Of a stretch of 19,999 bases of DNA, positions 6,574-13,343 are shown piece after piece. A program made the position numbers and the translations under genes. Source of the stretch: Anaerolineae bacterium (GTDB lineage Bacteria > Chloroflexota > Anaerolineae > JAFGEY01); assembly GCA_016929775.1 (NCBI GenBank), contig JAFGIE010000085.1, positions 1 to 19,999 on the forward strand, in the 5' to 3' direction. The notes below the pieces were generated by a model, which was given only the letters and a program-made list of their open reading frames with translations, had not been told where the DNA came from and searched no databases. Each line of letters begins with the position of its first letter. Within the stretch, counting starts at the first letter, position 1.

Positions 6574-8652
6574 ATGAGCAACAAGTTGATGTCACGCCGC
6601 ACGTTCCTGCGCTCCGCAGCCCTCAGCGCGGCAGGCGCAGCGGTCGTCGCCTGCCAGCCACAGACGGTGATCGTCAAAGAGACGGTCGAAGTCGAAAAGG
6701 TCGTCGAGCAGACCGTCGTGGTCAAGGAAGAGGTCGAGAAAGAAGTCACCAAGATCGTCACCGAGGAAAAGGTCGTCGAAAAGGTCGTCGAGGTGACGGC
6801 AGTGCCCCAGGAGATCAAGGAAGCGCCCGATCTCTTCACCCAGGTCGCCGAGGGCAAGCTGCCGCCGGTGTCCGAACGCATGCCGACCGACGTGCGCGTG
6901 GTCAACGTCTACGAGTCGATCGGGCAGTACGGCGGCACGTGGCGCCGCGTGTGCACCAGCCCCGGCGATGTGGGCGCCTGGAACAGCCGGCTCAGCTATG
7001 ACTGCCCGCTCCGCTACGAGGCCGATGCGGCGACGATCGTGCCGCACGTCGTCAAGGGCTTCGAGGTGGGCGACAATGGCGCCAGCTTTACCTGGTTCCT
7101 GCGCAAGGGACACAAGTTCTCCGATGGGATGCCGTTTACCGCGGACGACATCATGTACTGGTGGGAGGACTCGGTCCTCAACGAGGAGATGACCCCGGCG
7201 GGCCCGAGCACGAGCGGTATGCTGGCGGTCAAGGGCCAGCCGGTCGAGGTCGAAAAGATCGACGACTATACCGTCAAGTGGTCGTTCGCCGACTCGTATG
7301 GTCTGTTCATCCCCTGGATGGCGTCCACCCGATACAACTGGTGCTGGTCGACCTGGCCCAAGCACTACTTGAGCCAGTTCCACCCAACCTACACCGAGCG
7401 CGCCGCAGTGCAAAAGATGGCGACGGACGAGGGCTTTGACGACTGGATAGGCCTGCACGGCAACCGCCGCGACTGGCGTAACGTCGAGCTCCCGAGCAAC
7501 CGGATCTGGGCTCCCGAGCGGATGCCGCCCGACATCCCGAGCACCGTCGTGCGCAACCCTTACTACTGGGTCGTCGACCCGGAGGGGAACCAGCTCCCGT
7601 ACATCGACCGCCTGCGCTTCGAGGTCGTGGACGACATCAACATCCTCAACCTCAAGGCGGTCGCCGGCGCAGTCGACATGCAGATGCGCCACCTGAGCTG
7701 GGAGAACTTTCCCCTGTTCTTCGAGAGCGCCGAACAGGGCGACTATCACGTGATCCAGTGGACGATGGCTGAGGGCGCGCAGTGCTGCTTCCACTTTAAC
7801 CTGAACCACCAGGACCCGGGGCTGCGCGAGCTGCAAGAGACCAAGGAGTTCCGGCAGGCGCTCTCGATCGCCATCGACCGCGAGGAGGTCCAGCAAGTGG
7901 TGTACCAGGGCCTCGGCGTGCCGCGCCAGGCATCCGTCCTCCCCACCGTCCTCGGCTACAAGCCCGAGCAGTCGGAAGCCTGGGCGCAGTACGACCCCGA
8001 GACGGCGAACCAAATGCTCGACGCGATCGGCTTGACCGAGCGCGACGCCGAGGGCTTCCGCTTGCGCCTCGACGGCGAGAGCCTGACGATCAACTGCGAG
8101 TACGCGCCCGTCTTCGGCCCGTGGGGCCCCGTCGCCGAGATGGTCGCCAAGTACTGGGCCGACATCGGCATCCGCATGTTCCCCAAGGAAGAGTCGCGCG
8201 ACCTGTTCAGCGAGCGCGGCAACGAGGGGACGGTGCAGGACATGTCGATCTGGACTATGGACCGCTGCGCGCACCCGCTGCTCGACCCGCTGTACTGGAT
8301 GCCGCGCCGCGGCGGCACGCCCGCCAGCGTCGGCGCCCTGTACTGGGACTGGTGGAACAGCAACGGCGAGCAAGGCGAGGAGCCGCCGCCAGACGTCCTC
8401 AAGTCCTACGAGCTCTACGAGGCGTGCAAGACCGCCAAGAACGACGAGGAGCTCAAGGCATACTCGGAAGAGCTCTTTGACCTCAACGCCGACCAGATCT
8501 GGTTCATCGGCGTGGTCGGCTTGCTGCCGCACATCGGCGTGGTCAAGAACTACTTTATGAACGTGCCCGATGGGCCTGACAACGTCTCGGACTGGCTCTG
8601 CCTCTCGCCTGGCAACACAACGGTCGAGCAGTACTGGATGGCACAGGCCTAG
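6574..8652 (+). CDS. ABC importer substrate-binding lipoprotein, SBP_bac_5 family, oligosaccharide-type
   Basis: A 692-residue extracytoplasmic binding protein of the peptide/nickel/oligosaccharide class (SBP family 5). It starts with a Tat-type signal (SRRTFLRS, residues 7-14), a hydrophobic stretch and a lipobox VVAC with Cys27 as the lipid site. A Val/Glu/Lys-rich linker (29-75) follows, then the mature domain beginning VYESIGQYGGTWRRV. That opening and the large size resemble binding proteins of the AgpA-type alpha-galactoside importers rather than short peptide binders. Other family features are FTWFLRKGHKFSDGMPFTADDIMYWWED and FRQALSIAIDREEVQQVVYQGLG. ATG 6574 has GAGGAGG four bases before it. 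Two permease genes follow on the same strand. By context the ligand is an oligogalacturonide or rhamnogalacturonide; that is inference. A 12-bp hairpin after the stop may let this gene be expressed more than the permeases. Confidence 0.88.
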   Translation: MSNKLMSRRTFLRSAALSAAGAAVVACQPQTVIVKETVEVEKVVEQTVVVKEEVEKEVTKIVTEEKVVEKVVEVTAVPQEIKEAPDLFTQVAEGKLPPVSERMPTDVRVVNVYESIGQYGGTWRRVCTSPGDVGAWNSRLSYDCPLRYEADAATIVPHVVKGFEVGDNGASFTWFLRKGHKFSDGMPFTADDIMYWWEDSVLNEEMTPAGPSTSGMLAVKGQPVEVEKIDDYTVKWSFADSYGLFIPWMASTRYNWCWSTWPKHYLSQFHPTYTERAAVQKMATDEGFDDWIGLHGNRRDWRNVELPSNRIWAPERMPPDIPSTVVRNPYYWVVDPEGNQLPYIDRLRFEVVDDINILNLKAVAGAVDMQMRHLSWENFPLFFESAEQGDYHVIQWTMAEGAQCCFHFNLNHQDPGLRELQETKEFRQALSIAIDREEVQQVVYQGLGVPRQASVLPTVLGYKPEQSEAWAQYDPETANQMLDAIGLTERDAEGFRLRLDGESLTINCEYAPVFGPWGPVAEMVAKYWADIGIRMFPKEESRDLFSERGNEGTVQDMSIWTMDRCAHPLLDPLYWMPRRGGTPASVGALYWDWWNSNGEQGEEPPPDVLKSYELYEACKTAKNDEELKAYSEELFDLNADQIWFIGVVGLLPHIGVVKNYFMNVPDGPDNVSDWLCLSPGNTTVEQYWMAQA
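6658..6798 (+). repeat. Low-complexity VEKVVE-type linker-coding repeat
   Basis: Residues 29-75 of the binding lipoprotein are almost only V, E, K, T and I, in imperfect repeats such as VEKVVE and KEEVEK. The DNA repeats the phrase gtcgaaaaggtcgtcga with variation. It probably forms a stalk between the lipid anchor and the binding domain. Similar linkers are common in Chloroflexota binding proteins. Confidence 0.8.
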
Positions 8653-8669
8653 CTCTTAGGCCCTACAGC

Positions 8670-8701
8670 GCGATGGGCTTGTCCTCGGGCAAGCCCATCG
8701 C
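8670..8701 (+). terminator. 12-bp hairpin after the binding-protein gene (partial terminator or mRNA stabiliser)
   Basis: GCGATGGGCTTG (8670-8681) and its exact complement (8690-8701) enclose an 8-base loop, 17 bases after the stop codon. There is no U-tract. Hairpins at this place, between binding-protein and permease genes, often raise the level of the binding-protein message relative to the permeases. Confidence 0.6.
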
Positions 8702-8796
8702 CCACCCAGCTCTGCCGAGAGCCCTCGATCCGCGGCGTACCGATCGAGTGCCCTCGGTAGAGGCTGCCGCCTCTGGCGGCATACGGGAGGAAACCC

Positions 8797-9783
8797 ATGA
8801 TTCAGTACATCGCGAAGCGGATCTTGCTCACGATCCCGACGATCATTGTGATCTCGCTCATCACCTGGGTGATCATCCAGCTGCCGCCCGGCAGCTGGCT
8901 GGACGCGCACATCAACCGCCTGATCGCGGAGGGCCAACAGATCAGCGACGAAGAAGTAGAGGCGATCAAGGCCATGTACGGCTTGGACAAGCCGATGCCC
9001 GTGCAGTACCTGATCTGGGCGTGGGGCAGCCTGCACGGCGACTTTGGCATCTCCTACGAGTGGAACGTGCCGGTCGGTGAGCTGATCTGGGAGCGGCTCG
9101 CGCTGACCGTCACGATCTCGTTCACGACCATGATCTTTATCTGGCTCGTCTCCTTCCCGATCGCGATCTATTCCGCCACGCACCAGTACTCGATCCTCGA
9201 CTATCTCTTTTCCTTCCTCGGCTTCATCGGGCTCGGCGTGCCCAGCTTTCTGCTCGCCCTGGTCGGGCTGTGGATCGGGTTCCGCTACTTTGGCGTGGAC
9301 CTGGCGGGCTTGTTCTCCGACGAGTACATGCTCGCCCCGTGGAGTTGGGGCAAGTTCGTCGACATGCTCAAGCACATCTGGTTCCCGCTGAGCATCCTCG
9401 GGATCGGCGGCACGGCGAGCCTGATCCGGCACACGCGCGCCAACCTGCTCGACCAGATCCGCCAACCGTACGTCACCACGGCGCGCGCCAAGGGCTTGCC
9501 GGAGCGCCGCCTGCTGCTCAAGTACCCGGTCCGCGTCGCGCTGCGTCCCTTTGTCGCCACCGTCGGCTACCAGCTTCCCGGGCTTGTCTCGGCGGGCGGC
9601 ATCGTCGCAATCGTGCTTGGCCTGCCGACGGCGGGCCCTCTTTTGCTCCGCGCGCTGATGACGCAGGATATGTTTCTCGCCGGCACGTTCGTGATGCTGC
9701 TCAGCATCCTGACCGTGATCGGGCAGCTTCTCTCCGACATTCTGCTCGTCTTTGTCGACCCCCGAATCCGCTTCGAGAGCTAG
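8797..9783 (+). CDS. ABC importer permease, DppB/OppB type
   Basis: A 328-residue inner-membrane permease with about six hydrophobic segments, starting with RILLTIPTIIVISLITWVIIQLPPG. The cytoplasmic coupling loop RHTRANLLDQIRQPYVTTARAKGL is the EAA-like motif of the DppB family, and the C-terminal FVDPRIRFES is typical. The conserved YGLDKP and QYLIWAWGSLHGDFGIS segments follow the first helix. ATG 8797 has GGGAGG six bases upstream. It should pair with the next gene to form the channel for the lipoprotein encoded before it. No ATPase gene is adjacent, so the complex must borrow ATPases encoded elsewhere. Identification as a permease is firm; the oligouronide substrate is inferred. Confidence 0.9.
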   Translation: MIQYIAKRILLTIPTIIVISLITWVIIQLPPGSWLDAHINRLIAEGQQISDEEVEAIKAMYGLDKPMPVQYLIWAWGSLHGDFGISYEWNVPVGELIWERLALTVTISFTTMIFIWLVSFPIAIYSATHQYSILDYLFSFLGFIGLGVPSFLLALVGLWIGFRYFGVDLAGLFSDEYMLAPWSWGKFVDMLKHIWFPLSILGIGGTASLIRHTRANLLDQIRQPYVTTARAKGLPERRLLLKYPVRVALRPFVATVGYQLPGLVSAGGIVAIVLGLPTAGPLLLRALMTQDMFLAGTFVMLLSILTVIGQLLSDILLVFVDPRIRFES

Positions 9784-9821
9784 CCCCGAGCTACGCCGCA
9801 CCACAAAGGAGCACGCGCTAA

Positions 9822-10964
9822 ATGGCCGAAACAACCGCCCAGGCAAGAGCATTGGAGGAACAGGAAGACAAGCAAAGGATGTTTGTCGCCTCGCAGTGGC
9901 AGCTGATGTGGTGGAAGTTCCGCAAGCACAAGCCAGCGATCGTCGGCGGGATCATCGTGATCTTTCTCTACATCCTTGCCATCTTTTGCGAGTTCTTTGC
10001 CGTGGAGGATCCCAAGACCTACAGCCGCCTGCACACCTATGCCCCGCCCCAGCGGATCCGGTTCCTCGACCAGGGACGCTTCCAGCTCCGGCCCTTCGTG
10101 TACGCCTTGGAGGGCGTGCGCGACCCGGTGACGACCCGCATCTCGTTCACCCCCAACCCGGAGCGCAAGTATCTGCTCAAGTTCTTTGCGCGCGGCGCTC
10201 CGTACAAGATGTGGGGGCTGTGGAATGCGGACTTGCACCTGGTCACGATCGACAACTATGACGGCGAGGGAACGCTCTTTCTCCTGGGCACCGACAAGAT
10301 GGGACGTGACGTCTGGTCGCGCATCATGTACGGCGGGCGGACCTCGATGTCGATCGGCCTGGTCGGCGTGGCGATGACCTTTGCCCTTGGCATCACGATC
10401 GGCGGCTTCTCCGGCTACTATGGCGGGCTGTTCGACGCAATCGTGCAGCGCGTGATCGAGTTCATCCGCTCCCTGCCAAGCATCCCGTTGTGGATGGCCC
10501 TCAGCGCCTCCCTACCGGAGGACTGGCAGCCGATCCGGATCTATTTCGCGATCACGATCATCCTCTCGATCCTGAACTGGACAGGCCTGGCGCGCGTGGT
10601 GCGCAGCCAGTTCTTGGCCCTGCGCGAGGAGGATTTCGTAATGGCAGCCAAGTTGGCGGGCGCCAGCGAGTCGCGCATCGTCTTTCGCCACCTCGTGCCC
10701 GCCTTTTTCAGCCACATCATCGCCTCGATCACGGTCAGCGTGCCCACGGTGATCCTGAGCGAGACCAGCCTCAGTTTTCTCGGGCTGGGCATCCGCCCCC
10801 CGGCGATCAGCTGGGGCGTCCTGCTACAGGAGGCGCAGAACCTGCGCGCCGTGGCGACGGCGCCCTGGGTGCTGACCCCAGGGCTGTTTGTCGTGATCGT
10901 CGTCCTGTGCTACCAGTTCCTGGGCGATGGCTTGCGCGACGCCGCGGACCCGTACTCCCGCTAG
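9822..10964 (+). CDS. ABC importer permease, DppC/OppC type with a long extracytoplasmic loop
   Basis: A 380-residue permease, longer than the usual 280-300 residues of DppC. The N-terminal cytoplasmic part (MAETTAQARALEEQEDKQRM) leads into WWKFRKHKPAIVGGIIVIFLY, the first helix. About 95 residues then precede the family motif LLGTDKMGRDVWSRIMYGGRTS; this loop contains RISFTPNPERKYLLKFFARG and a WGLWNADLHLV segment. Long loops of this kind occur in permeases of oligosaccharide-type importers and may contact the large binding protein. The coupling loop VRSQFLALREEDFVMAAKLAGAS is DppC-like, and the end (GDGLRDAADPYSR) is typical. GGAG lies ten bases before ATG 9822. A terminator-like hairpin follows in the gap after its stop, which closes the importer unit without an ATPase gene. 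Confidence 0.9.
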   Translation: MAETTAQARALEEQEDKQRMFVASQWQLMWWKFRKHKPAIVGGIIVIFLYILAIFCEFFAVEDPKTYSRLHTYAPPQRIRFLDQGRFQLRPFVYALEGVRDPVTTRISFTPNPERKYLLKFFARGAPYKMWGLWNADLHLVTIDNYDGEGTLFLLGTDKMGRDVWSRIMYGGRTSMSIGLVGVAMTFALGITIGGFSGYYGGLFDAIVQRVIEFIRSLPSIPLWMALSASLPEDWQPIRIYFAITIILSILNWTGLARVVRSQFLALREEDFVMAAKLAGASESRIVFRHLVPAFFSHIIASITVSVPTVILSETSLSFLGLGIRPPAISWGVLLQEAQNLRAVATAPWVLTPGLFVVIVVLCYQFLGDGLRDAADPYSR

Positions 10965-11012
10965 CGCCATCTGCCCTTCGCCTGTCCAGCCGTGACCTGG
11001 CTGGCGCCAGAC

Positions 11013-11068
11013 AGACCTCCGAGGTCGGCGGGCATCGCCGCCCGCTCGCGACTTCGGAGGTCTTTGTT
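11013..11068 (+). terminator. Long terminator-like hairpin with U-tract abutting the next ribosome-binding site
   Basis: AGACCTCCGA (11013-11022) pairs exactly with 11054-11063. Inside are a G-U pair, GTCG/CGAC (11024-11027 with 11049-11052), a three-base bulge and GCGGGC/GCCCGC (11028-11033 with 11040-11045) around a six-base loop. The total is about 21 bp. The 3' arm runs into UCUUUGUU (11061-11068), and the Shine-Dalgarno GGGGAG of the UroD-like gene begins at the next base. It can end the importer transcript, and any read-through would control the following gene. Confidence 0.75.
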
Positions 11069-11079
11069 GGGGAGACTAG

Positions 11080-12285
11080 ATGAGTGACACACACCGACTC
11101 AAGACCGTCGTCGCCGGACCGGAGCGCGCAGGAACGATGACCCCGCGCGAGCGCTTTCGGCGCGTGATGCACTACCAGGCGGTAGACCGCGTGCCCCACA
11201 TGGAGTTCGGCTACTGGGCCAGCCTCAAGGACCGCTGGCTCGCGGAGGGGCACTTGCCCCGCGAGCTGCAGTCTGAGGGCAGCGCCGAGATCCCGAACCA
11301 CCTCGTGGAAGGGTTCTTTGGCTGCGAGCAACGGACTGGGGTCGGCCCGGCGATCGACGCCGGTCCGCTCCGCCCGATCGAGATCGTGGAGGAGCGCGAC
11401 GGTAAGGTGGTCTATCGCGACGGGATCGGGGTCCTGTGCGAAGAGGTCCAGGAAGGAATCCGCAGCATCCCCCACTTCCTCGAGTTCCCGATCAAGGACC
11501 GCCCGAGTTGGGAGGCGTTCCGCGACGAGTTCCTGGTCCTCGACGCCGACTGGCGCGCGCGCAGCAGCGCCTGGATCGAGGAGCGGGCGCGTGCCCTGCG
11601 CCACAGCGAGCTGCCGGTCGGGATCAACTTTGGTTCCTTCATCGGCAGGATCCGCGACTGGATCGGCTTCCAGAACCTCGCCTTCCTCTCCTACGATGAC
11701 CCGGAGCTCCTGGAAGAGATGGTCGCCCACGTGACGGCGCTCAAGCTCCGCTACCTGCCGCCCCTCCTAGACGCGATCGAGTTCGACTATGCCTCGGGCT
11801 GGGAGGACATCTGCTTCAACAGCGGGCCCCTGCTCAGCCCGCGCGTGTTCAGCGAGATCATCATGCCCCACATGCGGCCCGTGATGCAGTTGCTCCGACA
11901 ACACGGGATCGACATCATCTACACCGACTGCGACGGCAACGTGCAAGCCTTGATCCCGCTCTGGCTCGGCGTTGGCCTCAACACGATGTTCCCCTACGAG
12001 ATCAATGCCGGCAACGACGTCGTGCATGCACGCGAGGTCTACGGTCGCGACCTGCTGATCATGGGCGGCTTTGACAAGTTCGCGCTCCTGGATTCCAAGG
12101 AAGCGGTGCTGGATCAGTTCCGTCGCCTGGAGCCGGTCCTTGCCGATGGCGGCTTTATCCCCCACATCGACCACCGCTGTCCAGACGGCGTGCAGTTCGA
12201 GATGTACCAGTACTACACCCGCGAAAAGTGTGCGTTCCTCGGCTGGCCCGCGGACGAGATCGCGCGCATCCCGGGGCTAGCATAG
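11080..12285 (+). CDS. Uroporphyrinogen decarboxylase (URO-D)-like protein of sugar gene clusters
   Basis: A 401-residue TIM-barrel protein of the URO-D superfamily, which includes heme-pathway HemE and corrinoid methyltransferases such as MtaA. Family marks are MTPRERFRRVMHYQAVDRVPHMEFGYW (20-46), NFGSFIGRIRDWIGF (183-197), YTDCDGNVQALIPLW (281-295), a PYEINAGNDVVHAREVYG segment and GGFIPHIDHRCPDGVQFEMYQYY. It does not look like HemE, and the methyltransferase His-x-Cys zinc motif is absent (TDC at 282-284), although C284 and C367 are present. Such genes recur in carbohydrate loci of Chloroflexota and related phyla without a proven function; demethylation of a sugar or pectin methyl group is only a possibility. 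ATG 11080 has GGGGAG five bases upstream; the family core starts at residue 20, so ATG 11137 is an alternative. Its stop codon touches a bidirectional hairpin. Confidence 0.8.
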   Translation: MSDTHRLKTVVAGPERAGTMTPRERFRRVMHYQAVDRVPHMEFGYWASLKDRWLAEGHLPRELQSEGSAEIPNHLVEGFFGCEQRTGVGPAIDAGPLRPIEIVEERDGKVVYRDGIGVLCEEVQEGIRSIPHFLEFPIKDRPSWEAFRDEFLVLDADWRARSSAWIEERARALRHSELPVGINFGSFIGRIRDWIGFQNLAFLSYDDPELLEEMVAHVTALKLRYLPPLLDAIEFDYASGWEDICFNSGPLLSPRVFSEIIMPHMRPVMQLLRQHGIDIIYTDCDGNVQALIPLWLGVGLNTMFPYEINAGNDVVHAREVYGRDLLIMGGFDKFALLDSKEAVLDQFRRLEPVLADGGFIPHIDHRCPDGVQFEMYQYYTREKCAFLGWPADEIARIPGLA

Positions 12286-12322
12286 CCAGGGACCCGGTGC
12301 CTCGGAGGCACCGGGTCCCTGG
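12286..12322. terminator. Perfect 18-bp inverted repeat filling the gap between convergent genes
   Basis: Arms 12286-12303 and 12305-12322 are exact reverse complements around one central base, in practice about 16 bp with a five-base TCGGA loop. Further pairing with 12282-12285 and 12323-12326 reaches the stop codons on both sides. It should act as a terminator for both strands; tracts of U are short. Confidence 0.75.
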
Positions 12323-12326
12323 TTAT

Positions 12327-13319
12327 CTATGCGCCCGCCACCTGGCCTATGACCTCCCGGATAAAGGCCAAGGCCTCTGGCAGATGATCGCGAAAGCGGG
12401 GCCGGACCTCCATCACGTACAGCCCGTCATACCCCGCCAGCGCAGAGAGGGCGTCCGCGTGCGGCAGGCTCCCCCACCCCGGCGGGAGGTGGACGTCGCC
12501 GTCCCCGTACGGGACCCGGGATCCGAGGTCGTCGAACACGCCTCCCAGCCGCCCCTCGTTGTCGCTGCCGTGGACGTGGCGCACGTGCGGCGCCGCCTCA
12601 CGGATCGCCCCCAGGTAGTCGAACCCGCAGTAGCGGGCTGCGAGGTACAGATGCCCCAGGTCGAGCGTCAGCCCGAGATACGGATGATCGACGGCGCTGA
12701 CCTGCCCGACCAGGGCCGGGACCGACATGCCGGCGTGATAGCGCAGCAGTTCTGTGTGCGCGACGCCGCAACGCGCGAGCGCCGCGACCTCCCACGGGTG
12801 CGGGTCGCGGTTCTCCATCCCCACCACTACGCCCTGTGCTTCGGCGAGCGGCATCAACTCGCGCAGCGCAGTCACTTCTTGCGCTGCAGCCCGGGCGAGC
12901 GTCGCTGCGTCGGGCAGGGGCTGCAGGCCGATGCGCGCTTCGTGCAACGCGATCAGCCCAGAGTGATAGACCATGACCGCCGTCCCGAGCGCGCCACAAA
13001 CCTCCAAGCACGCGCGAAAGACATCCATCTCGAGCGCAAGCTCTGGCTCGCAACCCGGGATGCGCTGCGGAAAAGCCAGGTTCGTGCGTTCTGGGGCGTG
13101 CGCCGTCACAGGGAGCCCGTACCGCTCGATCACAGCCCGGACGCGCTCGACCTGCGACCAGTTGACGCGCCCGCCCACGACCAGGTCTAGCCCCGGGATC
13201 GAGACCTCGAGCCCGTCGAACCCGCACGACTTGGCGTACGACAGGCGCTCCTCAAAGCGCGCCACGCTCCCGTCCAGGTAGCCACCATCGGAGTTGAGGT
13301 AGACACCGCGGATGCTCAT
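12327..13319 (-). CDS. Xylose isomerase-like TIM-barrel protein (sugar phosphate isomerase/epimerase family)
   Basis: A 330-residue protein of the AP-endonuclease-2/xylose-isomerase-like TIM-barrel family, which contains sugar epimerases, isomerases and IolE-type dehydratases. The expected divalent-metal ligands are visible at strand ends: E169 in GMENRDPHPWE, D220 and H223 in LTLDLGHLYLA, H248 or H250 in VRHVHGSDN, and E304 in YVMEVRPRF. HAPERTNLAF (74-83) and VMVYHSG (115-121) complete the pattern. ATG 13319 has a run GGAGGAGGGA just upstream. It lies 24 nt after the ABC exporter gene on the same strand and is probably the last gene of that transcript. The sugar substrate cannot be read from sequence; context suggests a uronate or rhamnose-derived sugar. 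Confidence 0.82.
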   Translation of the reverse strand: MSIRGVYLNSDGGYLDGSVARFEERLSYAKSCGFDGLEVSIPGLDLVVGGRVNWSQVERVRAVIERYGLPVTAHAPERTNLAFPQRIPGCEPELALEMDVFRACLEVCGALGTAVMVYHSGLIALHEARIGLQPLPDAATLARAAAQEVTALRELMPLAEAQGVVVGMENRDPHPWEVAALARCGVAHTELLRYHAGMSVPALVGQVSAVDHPYLGLTLDLGHLYLAARYCGFDYLGAIREAAPHVRHVHGSDNEGRLGGVFDDLGSRVPYGDGDVHLPPGWGSLPHADALSALAGYDGLYVMEVRPRFRDHLPEALAFIREVIGQVAGA

Positions 13320-13343
13320 CGCTGTCCCTCCTCCCCGCCCGCG

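Noticed and set aside
6592..8532. 646-codon open frame on the minus strand opposite the binding-protein gene
   Set aside because: It is a GC-rich shadow of the lipoprotein gene with low-complexity Val/Asp/Leu content, no ribosome site and no recognisable domain.
12228..13190. 320-codon plus-strand frame opposite the TIM-barrel gene
   Set aside because: The minus-strand product has clear metal-binding motifs; the plus frame begins inside the URO-D-like gene and resembles no family.
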